Of a stretch of 64,000 nt of DNA, positions 43,786 through 53,645 are shown in pieces. Position numbers and translations under genes: made by a program. Where the stretch lies: the NCBI RefSeq assembly GCF_011758565.1, contig NZ_JAAMOX010000001.1:2146340-2210339 (forward strand), in the 5' to 3' direction. Position 1 is the stretch's first letter. Each line of letters opens with the position of its first letter. The notes beneath the pieces are model-generated. The model saw only the letters and a program-made list of their open reading frames with translations, did no database searches and had not been told where the DNA came from. Origin of the DNA: Lysinibacter cavernae. Lineage in GTDB: Bacteria > Actinomycetota > Actinomycetes > Actinomycetales > Microbacteriaceae.

Positions 43786-44451
43786 TTACATCGGGGGCAT
43801 GAGCACCGAGTCAACGAGGTAGACCGTCGCGTTTGCTGTCTTCACTCCACCACAGATCACCTTGGCATCGCCGACCATAATCGAGTCACCAGAGCCGGTA
43901 ACAGTGAGCGCCTGGCCCTCAACCGTTGTGTGTTCGCCGTCAATGGCGTCGGGCAGGATCTGTCCGGGAACCACGTGGTACGTGAGGATCTTGGTGAGCA
44001 GCGCCGAGTCCGTCTTGAGCGTGTCGATGGTGGCGGCGTCGATCTTGGCAAAGGCGTCATCCACTGGCGCGAAGACCGTAAATTCTGAGCCGTTGAGGGT
44101 GTCAACCAAGTTGACATCCGGGTTCAGCTGGCCGGATACCGCGGCAACGAGCGTCGTCAGCAGCGGGTTGTTTGAGGCGGCTACCGCGACCGGGTCTTGC
44201 GACATCCCGGTAATGGAACCGGCGCCATCCGGAACCTGCTCGGCGTAGGCGGCACATCCGCTCCCAACCAGGTTGGCTGCGGGGTCGGCCATCATGCCGT
44301 CGCTGGTTTCGGTTGGTTCCGACGTTGCGGGTGCCTTCTCTGAGGCCGCTGGCTTGGTGGTCTCGGAGCTGCTACCGCTCATGGAACAGGCGCTCAGGGC
44401 CAGCATCGATGCTGCGGCGAGAGCGGTAAAGAGTGCTCGACGTGTTCTCAT
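43786..44451 (-). CDS. Fasciclin-domain lipoprotein, MPT70/MPT83-like
   Basis: This 221-residue protein has a signal peptide and lipobox LSAC (Cys21), a Ser/Thr/Glu-rich linker, then one fasciclin (FAS1) domain (~75-221). Its sequence [49 protein letters not shown] and [16 protein letters not shown] follows mycobacterial MPT70/MPT83 almost word for word. Such proteins are exported, cell-surface antigens or adhesins of the SigK regulon. A SigK-type promoter lies at 44515-44541, and dipZ-sigK-rskA are divergent. Confidence 0.93.
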   Translation of the reverse strand: MRTRRALFTALAAASMLALSACSMSGSSSETTKPAASEKAPATSEPTETSDGMMADPAANLVGSGCAAYAEQVPDGAGSITGMSQDPVAVAASNNPLLTTLVAAVSGQLNPDVNLVDTLNGSEFTVFAPVDDAFAKIDAATIDTLKTDSALLTKILTYHVVPGQILPDAIDGEHTTVEGQALTVTGSGDSIMVGDAKVICGGVKTANATVYLVDSVLMPPM

Positions 44452-44514
44452 TGGTCTTCTCCTTCAATAGTGACCGTTTCCGGCCCACCGCGTTTGCGGC
44501 GGCTGTTGACAGGT

Positions 44515-44541
44515 ATTCGGAACCCTCCAGCAATCGGATGG
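44515..44541 (-). promoter_or_regulatory. SigK-type promoter of the fasciclin gene
   Basis: On the minus strand CCATCC (44541-44536), 15 bases, then CCGAAT (44520-44515) matches the SigK promoter known from Mycobacterium (CCATCC / CCGAAT). It would start transcription about 55 nt before the ATG at 44451. Confidence 0.8.
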
Positions 44542-44707
44542 AAAGTTTTTCAAATTCTTTTTCTGAGCGGTGATGCCTTGACGGCACGCGCCGTCGTTCT
44601 GCTCTGCCGATCTGCGCTTTTCCCGTGTTCCTATGTGCAATCCCTGCCGAACGGATGCGCACTCCCGTCCACCAACCGGCCAGCTTTGGCGCTCTGGCGG
44701 GGCAACT

Positions 44708-44735
44708 CCAAACCGTTTTGTCGTTGGCACCGAAT
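44708..44735 (+). promoter_or_regulatory. Candidate SigK-type promoter of dipZ
   Basis: CCAAAC (44708-44713), 16 bases, CCGAAT (44730-44735). The -10 and following bases, CCGAATACCT, are identical to the fasciclin promoter; the -35 matches four of six positions. It lies 45 nt before the dipZ ATG. Confidence 0.6.
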
Positions 44736-44780
44736 ACCTTTCAGACGCGCACCGGTTCCGGCGGCGCAGGAAAGGACACC

Positions 44781-46691
44781 ATGCTTACCCTGGCGCTCAT
44801 TGGCCTCATCGGAGGCCTCATCACGGGCATATCGCCGTGCATCCTTCCGGTGCTGCCCGTGATCTTCTTCTCCGGCGGCGCCGAAAGCGCTCGGGGCACA
44901 GGTGGCAGCGGCCGCCCAGGCGCGGGCACGGGCACGGGCGATAGACGTTCAGGCAGCGGCAGCGGCAGCGGCAGCAAAGGTACTCGCAACGACGGCGCAC
45001 CTTCAAGCACGACAACATCCCCCACTGCCACACTGCCGGCGGCCGCGAACAGCACAGCTACGGTCACCAACACCGCAACCTCCACCGGACCAGTGGAGGC
45101 AGACGAACCAGTGACCCGCGTCGCGTCACGCTGGCGCCCATACCAAGTTGTTGGTGGGCTCGTCGTCAGCTTCAGCCTGTTTACCCTGCTCGGCTCAATC
45201 ATCATCAGCCTGCTCGGCCTTCCGCAGGACGTACTGCGCTGGGCCGCCCTGATCGTCTTGCTGCTCATCGGGCTTGGGCTCATTTTCCCACCGCTGCAGC
45301 ACCTTATTGAACGACCATTTGCTCGGTTCCCACAAAAGCAGGTCAATCCAGAGCGCCGCGGATTTGGTCTCGGCTTTGCCCTCGGAGCAATCTATGTTCC
45401 GTGCGCCGGGCCGGTTCTGGCCGCGATTACGGTGGCTGGCTCAACCGGGTCCATCGGCGTTGAGACGGTCGTTCTCACGGTTTCGTTTGCAATCGGCACC
45501 GCGATTCCACTGCTCGCTTTTGCACTCGCGGGGCGGCGCGTTGCCGAACGGGTCAAGGCATTCCGCAAACGTCAGAAGGGCATCCGTATCACGGGAGGCA
45601 TTCTCATGATTGCCCTCGCAATCGGGCTCGTATTTGATCTTCCCCAGGCCATCCAAAAACTCATTCCTGACTACACGGCCGGGCTACAAGACACATTCAA
45701 CAATTCCGAGCAGGTGAAGCAGGCCCTCGACCTTGGTGGCCTGGTCAACGACCAAAACAAGAATCTCGATAAGTGCAGCAACGGCTCCGAAGAGCTCGAA
45801 AGCTGCGGCACCGCGCCAGATATTACGGGGATAGACACCTGGCTCAATACCAAAGATGGCTCGGCCATCGACCTAAAACAGCTCAAGGGCCAGGTGGTGC
45901 TCATCGATTTCTGGGCCTATTCCTGCATCAATTGCCTCCGCTCGATCCCCCACGTCGCGAGCTGGTCAGACACGTATAAAGACGCCGGGCTCACGGTTGT
46001 TGGTATTCACTCACCGGAATATGCCTTCGAAAAAGAGGTGGGCAATGTGAAGGCGAGCATGGAAAAGCAGGGCATCACCTATCCGGTCGGGCTCGATAAC
46101 AATCTCTCAACCTGGACCAACTACCGCAACCGTTACTGGCCTGCCCACTACCTCATCGACGCCGAGGGCACCGTGCGGCACATCAAGTTTGGCGAGGGCG
46201 GCTACCAAACGACCGAAAAGCTCATCCGAGAACTCCTCACCGACGCAAACCCAGAGGTGAAGCTGCCGGCCGCAACCGAGGTTGCCGACCAAACGCCAAC
46301 AAACGGAAGCACCACTCAGGAGACCTACCTGAGCCCAACAAAAGCAGTGAACTTCGCAGGCACTGACTACACCCTTGGCGAAGCGTCCTTCGACTACCCG
46401 TCAAACCAACCAGCCGACACCTTCGCGCTGAACGGTGACTGGAACCTCACCAGCCAAGGGATCACGTCTCCGAACGGAACGGTGCGCCTCAAATTCACGG
46501 CACAGACCGTTCGCATGGTGCTTGGCGGTGAAGGCTCGGTCACGGTGACACGAGACGGCACCTCCGAGACCTTCGACGTCAGCGGCCCACCGGATTCGTA
46601 TCCCGTCTTCGAGGGCAAGACCGGCACCACCGGCACCCTCGAGGTCACGCTGTCAGGAGGAGTAGATGCCTACTCATTTACTTTTGGATAG
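44781..46691 (+). CDS. dipZ: DipZ-like protein: CcdA membrane domain fused to thioredoxin-like domain
   Basis: This is a 636-residue protein from the ATG at 44781 (AGGAAAGG upstream). The N-terminal CcdA-like electron-transfer domain has ISPCILPVLP (Cys20) in the first helix and YVPCAGPVLA in the paired helix. Between helices 1 and 2 lies an ~80-residue low-complexity loop (GSGSGS, Thr/Ala-rich). A thioredoxin-like domain with CINC (~381-384) follows, then a C-terminal beta-domain ending GGVDAYSFTFG, as in mycobacterial DipZ. It would pass reducing power from the cytoplasm to exported thiol proteins. Confidence 0.9.
   Translation: MLTLALIGLIGGLITGISPCILPVLPVIFFSGGAESARGTGGSGRPGAGTGTGDRRSGSGSGSGSKGTRNDGAPSSTTTSPTATLPAAANSTATVTNTATSTGPVEADEPVTRVASRWRPYQVVGGLVVSFSLFTLLGSIIISLLGLPQDVLRWAALIVLLLIGLGLIFPPLQHLIERPFARFPQKQVNPERRGFGLGFALGAIYVPCAGPVLAAITVAGSTGSIGVETVVLTVSFAIGTAIPLLAFALAGRRVAERVKAFRKRQKGIRITGGILMIALAIGLVFDLPQAIQKLIPDYTAGLQDTFNNSEQVKQALDLGGLVNDQNKNLDKCSNGSEELESCGTAPDITGIDTWLNTKDGSAIDLKQLKGQVVLIDFWAYSCINCLRSIPHVASWSDTYKDAGLTVVGIHSPEYAFEKEVGNVKASMEKQGITYPVGLDNNLSTWTNYRNRYWPAHYLIDAEGTVRHIKFGEGGYQTTEKLIRELLTDANPEVKLPAATEVADQTPTNGSTTQETYLSPTKAVNFAGTDYTLGEASFDYPSNQPADTFALNGDWNLTSQGITSPNGTVRLKFTAQTVRMVLGGEGSVTVTRDGTSETFDVSGPPDSYPVFEGKTGTTGTLEVTLSGGVDAYSFTFG
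44952..44975 (+). repeat. Hexanucleotide repeat in dipZ
   Basis: GGCAGC is repeated four times in frame, encoding Gly-Ser repeats in the loop after the first membrane helix of DipZ. Length changes would keep the reading frame. Confidence 0.8.
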
Positions 46692-47534
46692 GCCAGCAGA
46701 CCTGGCAACTTACCAAACCCCCTTCCCAGAGACCCCCGAACTGCGGCAAGCTAGTCGAATGCAGGGGGACGGCGCGGCACACGAAGCGACGCTTGGCGAT
46801 TCCTCGTCTGCTTCTGGGGCTGCTTCGCGGGCTGGGTCTGAGGTTGAGTCTGGGGCTGAGTCTGAGGTTGAGGTTGAGTCTGAGGTTGAGTTTGGAGCTG
46901 GGTCTGCGTCTGGGGCTGGGTCCACTTCACGGGCAGCATCAGCATCAGTGCCGGCTCAGCACCACGGTGAGGCGGATACCGTGGCCGGCCCGGCGGCGAA
47001 GCTTACCGCCCTCCTCACCAGGGTTCAGGCCGGCGACCAGGGAGCGTTTACTGAGCTCTACGACGAGCTCGGATCGCGCGTCATGGGCCTTGTGCAGCAC
47101 ATCCTTCGCGATCATGCGCAGTCCGAAGAGGTGACGCAAGAAATCTTCCTCGAGATTTGGCAGCAGGCCAGGTCGTTCGAGCAAGAACGCGGAAGCGCCA
47201 TGGCTTGGATCATGACACGTGCGCACCGCAGGGCAGTTGATCGGGTTCGGTCCTCCGAGTCGACCCGCACGCGCGACGAACGAATCGGCATCCGAGACAC
47301 CCCGGTCGACTACGACCCTGTTTCGGAACAGGCAGAGTTGCACGTGGAACACGCGAGAGTCCAACGGGCGCTTGAAAACATCAGCCCGCCACAGCGCGAG
47401 GCCGTCGTACTTGCCTACTATGCCGGGTATTCTCAAACAGAGATCGCGGCCCATCTTTCGGTGCCGCTCGGCACCATCAAAACGCGAATACGCGACGGAA
47501 TGACCAGACTCAGACAAGAATTGGGGGTGACATC

Positions 47535-47538
<4 letters not shown>
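46666..47538 (+). CDS. sigK: ECF sigma factor, SigK-like
   Basis: This is a 290-residue ORF starting 26 nt inside dipZ, with AGGAGG five bases before the ATG, so translation is coupled. Residues ~110-185 are sigma region 2 (AFTELYDELGSRVMGL, EVTQEIFLEIWQQA) and ~228-285 region 4 (LAYYAGYSQTEIAAHLSVPL, GTIKTRIRDGM). About 105 N-terminal residues are low-complexity (Ser/Glu/Gly/Ala) and encoded by GAGTCTGAGGTT-type repeats; SigK proteins normally lack this. A GTG at 46948 or ATG at 46759 could be the true start. Neighbours dipZ, rskA and the fasciclin gene support the SigK assignment. Confidence 0.85.
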
Positions 47539-48458
<920 letters not shown>

Positions 48459-48520
48459 CAGGGTTCAGCCGCGTCCACGGAAACAACTAGCATTCAGGGT
48501 ACTTCCGTGCCAGGCTACAA

Positions 48521-48580
48521 ATCGAGGGCGGGATATCCACCAGGTTTCCCTGGAAATGCGGGGAATATCCCGCACTCGAT
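48521..48580. repeat. Inverted repeat with 16-nt arms between convergent rskA and nanE
   Basis: ATCGAGGGCGGGATAT pairs with ATATCCCGCACTCGAT with one mismatch; CCAGG/CCTGG forms an inner stem, and AAAAA follows on the plus strand. It lies 62 nt after rskA and 55 nt before the nanE stop and may terminate both. Confidence 0.8.
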
Positions 48581-48635
48581 TGCGCAAAAACGCTTGAACC
48601 TCAGCCAACCCTCACAACGGAGCGCGGCAGGCGAT

Positions 48636-49319
48636 TCAACGAGGAGGCAGACCAGACACCAGACGCTCGGTGATCCGCCAGGGGTTCGTCACGGCAGTGC
48701 CAACCACCACCGAAAAGGCTCCGGCGCCAAAGGCCCTCTCGACATCCCGAGCGTCGCGAATTCGTCCCTCGGCAACAACCGTCAGCCCTTCGGCAACGAG
48801 CGCAGCAATCAGGTCGTAATCCGCTTCCGGGGGAACACTGCCACCCGTGTAGCCAGACAGCGTCGTCGCGATAAGCTCGGCACCCGCCTCGGCAGCAGCA
48901 AGTCCGGCCGACACCGTGTCAACGTCTGCCATGACCGGTAATGCAAGTTCCTCGCGGATTGAGCGGATAAGTTCGGGAGCCGTAATTCCTCCCGGTCGCG
49001 GCCGATCAGTGGCATCAAGCGCAATGATCTGGGCACCGGCGTCACGCACGATGGTTGCGTCTGCGAGTGACGGGGTGATGTAGACGTCGCCGGCCGCAAA
49101 ATCCTTCCGGATACCAATGATCGGCAATGCAGTGGCATCAACAATTGCAGCGATATCGTCAAACCCCTGAGCCCGAATCCCAACGGCTCCGCCGAGCTCG
49201 GCCGCCTTTGCCATTGCAGCCATAAATACCGGGCCGTGCAGGGGATTATCTGCGCGGGCCTGGCACGAAACGACCAGACCACCGCGGAGCGACTCGACGT
49301 ACGAATTAGCGAGAGACAT
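48636..49319 (-). CDS. nanE: N-acetylmannosamine-6-phosphate 2-epimerase
   Basis: This 227-residue TIM-barrel enzyme converts ManNAc-6-phosphate to GlcNAc-6-phosphate. Family marks are GGLVVSCQARADNPL near the N-terminus, MADVDTVSAGLAAAEAGAEL and TTLSGYT. The ATG at 49319 has AAGGA seven bases upstream. Its start overlaps the end of the kinase gene by 14 nt, so it is the last gene of the amino-sugar operon. No sialate lyase is visible, so its ManNAc-6-P may come from direct ManNAc uptake and phosphorylation. Confidence 0.9.
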   Translation of the reverse strand: MSLANSYVESLRGGLVVSCQARADNPLHGPVFMAAMAKAAELGGAVGIRAQGFDDIAAIVDATALPIIGIRKDFAAGDVYITPSLADATIVRDAGAQIIALDATDRPRPGGITAPELIRSIREELALPVMADVDTVSAGLAAAEAGAELIATTLSGYTGGSVPPEADYDLIAALVAEGLTVVAEGRIRDARDVERAFGAGAFSVVVGTAVTNPWRITERLVSGLPPR

Positions 49320-50346
49320 GAACATTTCCTTCTCTGAATGAGGCGAACGGCGTTTCGGCAAGGGGCGGAATGCTCAGCGACGCTGGGCTGGCGACCGCAT
49401 CCTCCGCAAGTCCTGCGGCAAGAAACACGGCCCCGTCGAGCGGTGACCCAACGGGCTCGCACAACTCAAGGTCGGGAACAATCTGGCGGAGCCGAGCGCC
49501 AAAATGTTCCGTGATTGGGCTCCTCTGGCTCAGCAGACCGCCCGTCCACGACGCGCGATGCGGCACCCCTTCGACCATGGCTGCCGCCGTTGATTTGGCG
49601 AGCTCCTGCCCAGCAGCAACACAGAGTTGGACGGCCGGCTCATGACCTGCTTCGCTCAGCGCGACCACGTCAGGAACGAATGATGCCAATAGGCCGGCAC
49701 GTTCATCGTTGGTGTAAATCTGTCGCGGAAGCTCAGTGAGCTGCCCAAAGCGGCGAACCGCAGCATTCTCGAGCGCGCCCGCATCCGAGCGTCGCCCATC
49801 AAACTGTTCGAGCGCAACGGCAAGCGCCTTGGCTCCAAGCCAAGCGCCCCCTCCGGCATCACCGAGCACGTGGCCCCAGCCGTCAACTCGTTTCCAGATC
49901 GTTCCAAGGTCCGTTCCCATGGCGATAGCCCCGGTGCCAGCTGCCACGACTGCTCCCGCACGCCCCCCAAGGGCACCAACGGCCGCCGTCACTGCGTCGG
50001 AGGCGACCAAGCTCCGTGCCGCGGGGAACCGGTCGCGAATGACATCATGAACGTCCTCTGCCCCGGCGGTGAGCCCCAATAACCCGCTCGCTCCAACGCA
50101 CACGGCACCACAAGACTCGTCAAATTCGCCGAGTTGGGTCATGAGTCGATCAAGGATCTCGGCAACAACCGCTGCGTGGTTCACCCCAGCAGCGGTCACA
50201 CGAATCCGCGGCCCGACGACAGTGACGGACTCGCCAGCCATCCTCTTGGCAGAACCAAGAGGAACCCAAGCCCCACGACTGCCAGAACCGCCAACATCGA
50301 TAGCGACGATGCCGCTGATCGATGGCGCTGGTTTGACCTGACTCAT
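49306..50346 (-). CDS. BadF/BadG-type amino-sugar kinase (GlcNAc/MurNAc kinase-like)
   Basis: This is a 346-residue ASKHA-fold ATPase. AIDVGGSGSRGAWV is the phosphate-1 loop, VAAGTGAIAMG the second loop and GWGHVLGDAGGGAWLG the family signature near the hinge. The start ATG overlaps the permease stop (ATGA); the longer frame to 50454 is inside the permease gene. Members include N-acetylglucosamine kinase and the clostridial MurNAc/GlcNAc kinase MurK. With murQ and nanE in the same operon it probably phosphorylates an imported N-acetylated amino sugar. Confidence 0.82.
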   Translation of the reverse strand: MSQVKPAPSISGIVAIDVGGSGSRGAWVPLGSAKRMAGESVTVVGPRIRVTAAGVNHAAVVAEILDRLMTQLGEFDESCGAVCVGASGLLGLTAGAEDVHDVIRDRFPAARSLVASDAVTAAVGALGGRAGAVVAAGTGAIAMGTDLGTIWKRVDGWGHVLGDAGGGAWLGAKALAVALEQFDGRRSDAGALENAAVRRFGQLTELPRQIYTNDERAGLLASFVPDVVALSEAGHEPAVQLCVAAGQELAKSTAAAMVEGVPHRASWTGGLLSQRSPITEHFGARLRQIVPDLELCEPVGSPLDGAVFLAAGLAEDAVASPASLSIPPLAETPFASFREGNVHVSR

Positions 50347-51278
50347 TTCCCCATCCCAGCTGTGAGGCCCGCCACTATCTGTTTTGTTGCCAAGAGGAAA
50401 AGGACGATAAGCGGCAGCGTGGCGATGACGAGCCCCGCAAACAGCGTTGACCAATCCGTCTGATATTCACCGAAGAACGAGGTAAGACCAACAGGAAGCG
50501 TGTACTTGCTTGGGTCCCGAATGAGGATGAGCGGGTAGAAAAAGTCGTTCCAAATCGGCACAAATCGAAAAATGATGACCGTTGCAATCGCTGGCCGCAC
50601 GAGCGGAACCATGACCGCCCAGAATATGCGGAACGGCCCTGCACCATCAATGCGGGCTGCTTCCTCAAGTTCAAGTGGCAGCTGCCGGAAGAAAGCTCCA
50701 AGCACAAAGACGGAGAAGGGAATGCTCACCGCTGTGTAGACAAGAATAAGGCCCTCCCGCGTACTCACCATTCCCATCGAATCCAGCAGATAAAAGATAG
50801 GAACGATCATGAGGTACACGGGCATCATGAGGCCAGACACAAAGATCGATTCAACGACCTGCAGCACCTTTGATTGCGACCGAGCGAGTCCATACGCCGC
50901 GAGCAGTGAAACAACAGTCGAAAGTACAACCGAGGCAATCGTCACTACGAGCGAGTTCACAAAATACGTGCTGAAGGATGCTTCAATCCAGGCACGCTGG
51001 TAGCTCGAAAAATCCGGGCTAAGGGGAAGGCCAAGGGGCTGGGTCGCGAGTTCCTGGTTGGTCCTGAACGAGTTCATGAGCATCAGCAACAGCGGAGTAA
51101 TCGCGATGAACGCGTAGACCCACAGCACCGTTGACGACATGAACTGCGCGCCAAGGCTCGGCCGGGGGCCGCGTCGCTTGCCCCGAGCAGATGCACGATC
51201 GATCGGCTCGGATGGAGCGGTCTTGATTTCGGTTCCCGGACGGTTGCCGTCTGATGTGGTGCGTGTGATTTGAGACAT
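50343..51278 (-). CDS. Carbohydrate ABC transporter permease (MalG-like)
   Basis: This is a 311-residue permease with an Arg/Lys-rich N-terminal tail (~1-45), six hydrophobic segments, and the EAA loop LEEAARIDGAGPFRIFWAVMV read across two parts (LEEAARIDGAG, FRIFWAVMVP) that contacts the ATPase. The start is the ATG at 51278, three bases after the preceding permease stop. No ATPase gene is in the operon, so a shared MsiK-type ATPase encoded elsewhere is likely, as is common in Actinobacteria. Confidence 0.87.
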   Translation of the reverse strand: MSQITRTTSDGNRPGTEIKTAPSEPIDRASARGKRRGPRPSLGAQFMSSTVLWVYAFIAITPLLLMLMNSFRTNQELATQPLGLPLSPDFSSYQRAWIEASFSTYFVNSLVVTIASVVLSTVVSLLAAYGLARSQSKVLQVVESIFVSGLMMPVYLMIVPIFYLLDSMGMVSTREGLILVYTAVSIPFSVFVLGAFFRQLPLELEEAARIDGAGPFRIFWAVMVPLVRPAIATVIIFRFVPIWNDFFYPLILIRDPSKYTLPVGLTSFFGEYQTDWSTLFAGLVIATLPLIVLFLLATKQIVAGLTAGMGK

Positions 51279-51280
51279 GA

Positions 51281-52225
51281 CTAAAAGAGCTTCCTCTCGG
51301 TGCGACGGAACCACCGTGTAAACAGGATTGAGAATCCGAAGATAACCAGGAACAGCAGAATCGCTATAGCCGACGAGACTCCGATGGCATTGGTGGCTCC
51401 GGATTCAAACGAAGTTCGGTAGAACACGAGTGACATCACGTCTGTGGCTCCTGCCGGGCTGCCGGCCGACCCGCCAAGTGCATAGGGAATCGGGAACGCT
51501 TCCATGGCCCCGATGAATGTCAGAACGCTCACCGTGCCGATGATCGGCAAAATCATGGGGAAGGTAATGCGGGTAAACCGTTGCCACGGGTTGGCTCCAT
51601 CGAGCGACGCCGCTTCTTCCAATTCTTGGGGGATGCCGCCGAGGGCAGCGCCGTAGAGCAGCAGCGGAAATCCAATCCACTGCCAGGCGGTTACCAACAC
51701 AACGACCCAGATTGCGGTGCTTGGCTGGCCAAGCCACGGTTGTGCGAGTGATTCAAGCCCGATGAGTTTAAGGATTGCGTTTACCGGCCCGAAGAGAGGC
51801 GAGAGCATGAGCGACCACAGGTAGCCAACAACGAGCGGGCTTACAAGGTAGGGCATCGTAAACAGCGTTTGAAACAACCGCTTGAACTTCTTACGTCGAT
51901 GCAAGAGCTCGGCGAGAAAGAGCCCAACCGAGTTCTGCACGATCATGGCAGCGCCAAACAACAAGAAGTTATGAAGAAAGGCTCGAGGAATCTGCGTGCG
52001 GTACGGCTCCTCGGTAAACAGCTTGAGGAAATTCTCGATACCGACAAATCCACCCCGGTTCGTGCCCTGCCATTCAAACATGGCATACGTCAGGGCCGTG
52101 CCCATCGGATACAGCACAAAAATGCTGAAGATAACCGCTGCCGGCAGTATAAATAGCCAGGCAACGCGCTGAGGCAACGCTCCAGATACGCCCTGTCGCT
52201 TGCGAACTCGAACTGAGGTGCTCAC
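51281..52225 (-). CDS. Carbohydrate ABC transporter permease (MalF-like)
   Basis: This 314-residue protein has six main hydrophobic segments (AWLFILPAAVIFSIFVLYPMG read in two halves marks the first) and the EAA motif ELEEAASLDGANPWQRFTRI. It forms a heterodimer with the following permease for uptake of an amino sugar. It is 76 nt downstream of the binding-protein gene, with a hairpin in that gap which probably lowers permease relative to binding-protein expression. Confidence 0.87.
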   Translation of the reverse strand: MSTSVRVRKRQGVSGALPQRVAWLFILPAAVIFSIFVLYPMGTALTYAMFEWQGTNRGGFVGIENFLKLFTEEPYRTQIPRAFLHNFLLFGAAMIVQNSVGLFLAELLHRRKKFKRLFQTLFTMPYLVSPLVVGYLWSLMLSPLFGPVNAILKLIGLESLAQPWLGQPSTAIWVVVLVTAWQWIGFPLLLYGAALGGIPQELEEAASLDGANPWQRFTRITFPMILPIIGTVSVLTFIGAMEAFPIPYALGGSAGSPAGATDVMSLVFYRTSFESGATNAIGVSSAIAILLFLVIFGFSILFTRWFRRTERKLF

Positions 52226-52259
52226 TTCAATCTTTCCTCTACATAACGCTGACGGATAA

Positions 52260-52289
52260 CGGTGACCGGGCGTTGATGCCCGGTCACCG
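52260..52289 (-). terminator. Attenuator hairpin between binding-protein and permease genes
   Basis: CGGTGACCGGGC pairs perfectly with GCCCGGTCACCG around six bases. Such hairpins commonly stabilise binding-protein mRNA and partly end transcription before permease genes. No T-tract follows. Confidence 0.75.
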
Positions 52290-52301
52290 CGCTGAGGTTA
52301 T

Positions 52302-53606
52302 TTACCGGGGAGTGAACCACTGGGAGACGCCAGTTTGAATCTTGCTGGCGACACCGGCAGCATCCAGTTCACCAAGGAATAGCTGCTGCCCGCCCTCACC
52401 CATGAGGTCGCTTCCGAGCGGCTGGCCGTATCGGAAATCGACAAGGAGCAGGTACGGAGACGAGGCCTCCTGGTAGAGATCCCAGGTCTCTTTCATGACG
52501 GGGTCGTTGTAAGTGACTCCTGGAACCGGCGAGAACTGCTTGAGTTCATCCGCCACCAGTTGGCCAAATTCGGCCGTCGCAAACCACTTGGTCAGGGTCT
52601 CGGCGGCCTCTTGCTTCTTCGAGGTTGCGCTAATCGCCCAGTTGCCGTCGGCATAGCTTGGCGTCACGCTGTGATCAAGCACGCTGTCCTTCGGAATCGG
52701 TGCTTGGAAGACCCCAAGATCAAGATTCGGATTCTGCTTCTGGAAGAAACTGAGCTCGAATGATCCTCCAGGGAACATTGCGGCCTGCTCACTGGTAAAG
52801 AGCACCTGCGAATCGGTGTAGCTGACCCCAACCACATCCTTCGGCATGAACGGCTCAAGGCTCTTGAGCGTCTCGATGGATCCCACGTAGTTCGGGTCAT
52901 CAAAGGTGGTATCGCCTGCCAAGATCTTGGCTTCAAACTCAGAACCGCCATACTGCGCCGATCCAAAGATGTCATGGACCATTGGCAGTATCCACGCGTC
53001 ACGCGCGCCAACGGAGAGTGGGGTTATTCCTGCTTTGACGAGGGCCTCATTCACGTCAACAAATTCGTCCCAGGTGGTTGGGACTTCAAGATTATTGTCT
53101 TTGAAAATCTTCTTGTTGTAGTAGACCTGGAGTGTCTGGGTTGCGAAGGGAACACCGTAGATCTTGCCATCGGCTTTTCCTTTTGCCCCGTTCAGCGTTG
53201 TCTCGTCAAAGTCTTTGACCTCTGGGACAATATCGTCAAGGGCCACAAGGCTTCCTCCCTCAACAAACGGCTGCAACTGGCCGTATGCCCGGACCTGAGC
53301 GACGTCGGGGCCGTCCGAACCTCCGAGACCCGTCTGCAGGATCTGCTGGTACTCGGTGTTCTTGAAGGCCTGAAATTCGATCGTGATGCACGGATTCTCT
53401 TGCTCAAACGCATCAAAAATCTTCTCGTAGGTCTTAACGTCCTCAGTGCGCCAAGACCAGACGCTCAGGTTGGTGACGTCGCCTGAGCAGTTTTCCGCAC
53501 TTCCGCCACCTGCCGCCGTCGAAGAAGACGACGGAGAACAGCCCGCTACTGTGAGCAGAGTTGCCGCAGCGATTGCGGTGACGGTGAGTATCCGTGATGG
53601 TTTCAT
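52302..53606 (-). CDS. Sugar-binding lipoprotein of ABC transporter (family 1 SBP)
   Basis: This 434-residue exported lipoprotein has the lipobox TVAGC (Cys23 from the ATG at 53606) after a short hydrophobic signal, a Ser/Ala/Gly linker and a family 1 solute-binding domain (LSVWSWRTEDVKTYEKIFDAF in two parts, GSDGPDVAQVRAYGQLQPFV in two parts, AAMFPGGSFELSFF). I chose 53606 because AAGGAGG is ten bases upstream; the ATG at 53615 is too close to it. The ligand is probably MurNAc, ManNAc or a muropeptide-derived sugar, from operon context only. Confidence 0.87.
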   Translation of the reverse strand: MKPSRILTVTAIAAATLLTVAGCSPSSSSTAAGGGSAENCSGDVTNLSVWSWRTEDVKTYEKIFDAFEQENPCITIEFQAFKNTEYQQILQTGLGGSDGPDVAQVRAYGQLQPFVEGGSLVALDDIVPEVKDFDETTLNGAKGKADGKIYGVPFATQTLQVYYNKKIFKDNNLEVPTTWDEFVDVNEALVKAGITPLSVGARDAWILPMVHDIFGSAQYGGSEFEAKILAGDTTFDDPNYVGSIETLKSLEPFMPKDVVGVSYTDSQVLFTSEQAAMFPGGSFELSFFQKQNPNLDLGVFQAPIPKDSVLDHSVTPSYADGNWAISATSKKQEAAETLTKWFATAEFGQLVADELKQFSPVPGVTYNDPVMKETWDLYQEASSPYLLLVDFRYGQPLGSDLMGEGGQQLFLGELDAAGVASKIQTGVSQWFTPR

Positions 53607-53645
53607 TCTGACCATTCCTCCTTTGGATTGGTGTAATTCGTTTGG

